A stretch of 64,000 nucleotides of DNA from CAZRWH01 sp964603905 (GTDB lineage: Bacteria > Patescibacteriota > Gracilibacteria > UBA1369 > UBA12470), in the NCBI GenBank assembly GCA_964603905.1, contig CAZRWH010000001.1:14764-78763 (forward strand). Reading direction: 5' to 3'. A model generated the notes under the pieces. The model was not told where the DNA came from, did no database searches, and was given only the letters and a program-made list of their open reading frames with translations. The stretch's first letter is position 1. The number at the start of each line of letters is the position of its first letter. Positions 63,942 through 64,000 of this stretch are shown here, one piece after another. The position numbers were made by a program, and so were the translations under genes.

Positions 63942-64000
63942 ATACTTCTTTATAAACTCAATATTCTCTTTTAGCAGAGCTTTCATTTTCTCTTGGTCTC
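63933..64000 (-). CDS. C-terminal end of an unknown gene (5' part outside window)
   Basis: The minus-strand frame DQEKMKALLKENIEFIKKYAK ends at TAG 63933-63935. The Lys/Glu-rich helical character suits a protein C-terminus. It would lie upstream of and codirectional with rpoB. Too short to name. Confidence 0.4.
   Translation of the reverse strand, partial: DQEKMKALLKENIEFIKKYAK

Overview
The window looks like a candidate phyla radiation (Patescibacteria) chromosome segment. It has AT-rich, compact coding with short operons. The S10-spc-alpha ribosomal protein array lacks rpmD (L30) between rpsE and rplO, a known CPR trait. Exported proteins are of Gram-positive-like surface type (SLH, LysM, WxL-like, lipoprotein). 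TGA is an ordinary stop codon (for example pyrC, pyrD-side genes and the 10327 gene), so the recoded (TGA = Gly) Gracilibacteria/Absconditabacteria are unlikely. I cannot assign a class. Start codons are almost never preceded by a Shine-Dalgarno sequence. Two runs of exactly 100 N (50393-50492, 53810-53909) mark scaffold gaps.

Layout. 1-4.3 kb: a truncated DnaQ-DinG exonuclease/helicase-like gene, an orphan MazF/PemK-like toxin, two small unknown genes and an SLH-domain surface protein. 4.4-13.7 kb: de novo pyrimidine synthesis, carA (minus) divergent from pyrB, pyrC, pyrD, pyrK, pyrE and pyrF (plus), with small unknown or secreted genes and an S23-type four-helix-bundle gene between them; carB and pyrR are not seen. 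13.9-26.5 kb: a cell-surface island. A plus-strand operon encodes two very acidic membrane-anchored proteins (607 and 1299 aa) and a WxL-like protein. A convergent minus-strand operon encodes three DUF916-like (WxL-interacting) proteins and a small exported protein. A separate, perfectly consensus promoter drives a second WxL-like protein. A GT-C-type polytopic membrane protein follows. 26.5-31.3 kb: rsmA, a DUF167 gene, a Ca2+-type P-ATPase, an unknown gene and trmD. 31.4-63.5 kb: a minus-strand run, in transcription order rpoB, ssb, CaCA antiporter, rpoC, rpsL, [gap], rpsG, lipoprotein, fusA, [gap plus fragment], tuf, rpsJ, rplC through rplO, secY, adk, map, infA, rpmJ, rpsM, rpsK, rpsD, rpoA, rplQ, rplM, rpsI.

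Most interesting signals. (1) About twenty minus-strand genes start a few bases after a degenerate 6-8 bp tandem array. In mRNA sense these arrays are almost free of G. At five genes (rpoB, rpsL, fusA, rplF, rpsE) a small hairpin with compensatory base changes precedes the array, giving a repeated leader module hairpin - G-free array - AUG where a Shine-Dalgarno would be expected. The arrays also invade coding sequence, including the stop codon and C-terminal tip of ssb. (2) The surface island resembles the WxL/DUF916 cell-surface complexes of Firmicutes, but with the WxL tryptophan replaced by aromatic residues and with a 1299-aa acidic partner carrying twelve WxxW motifs. (3) rsmA has no ATG, GTG or TTG start where homology says it begins. 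(4) rpoB and rpoC are separated by ssb and a cation antiporter. (5) Structured leaders precede rplC, rpsJ, rpoB, rpsL and infA.
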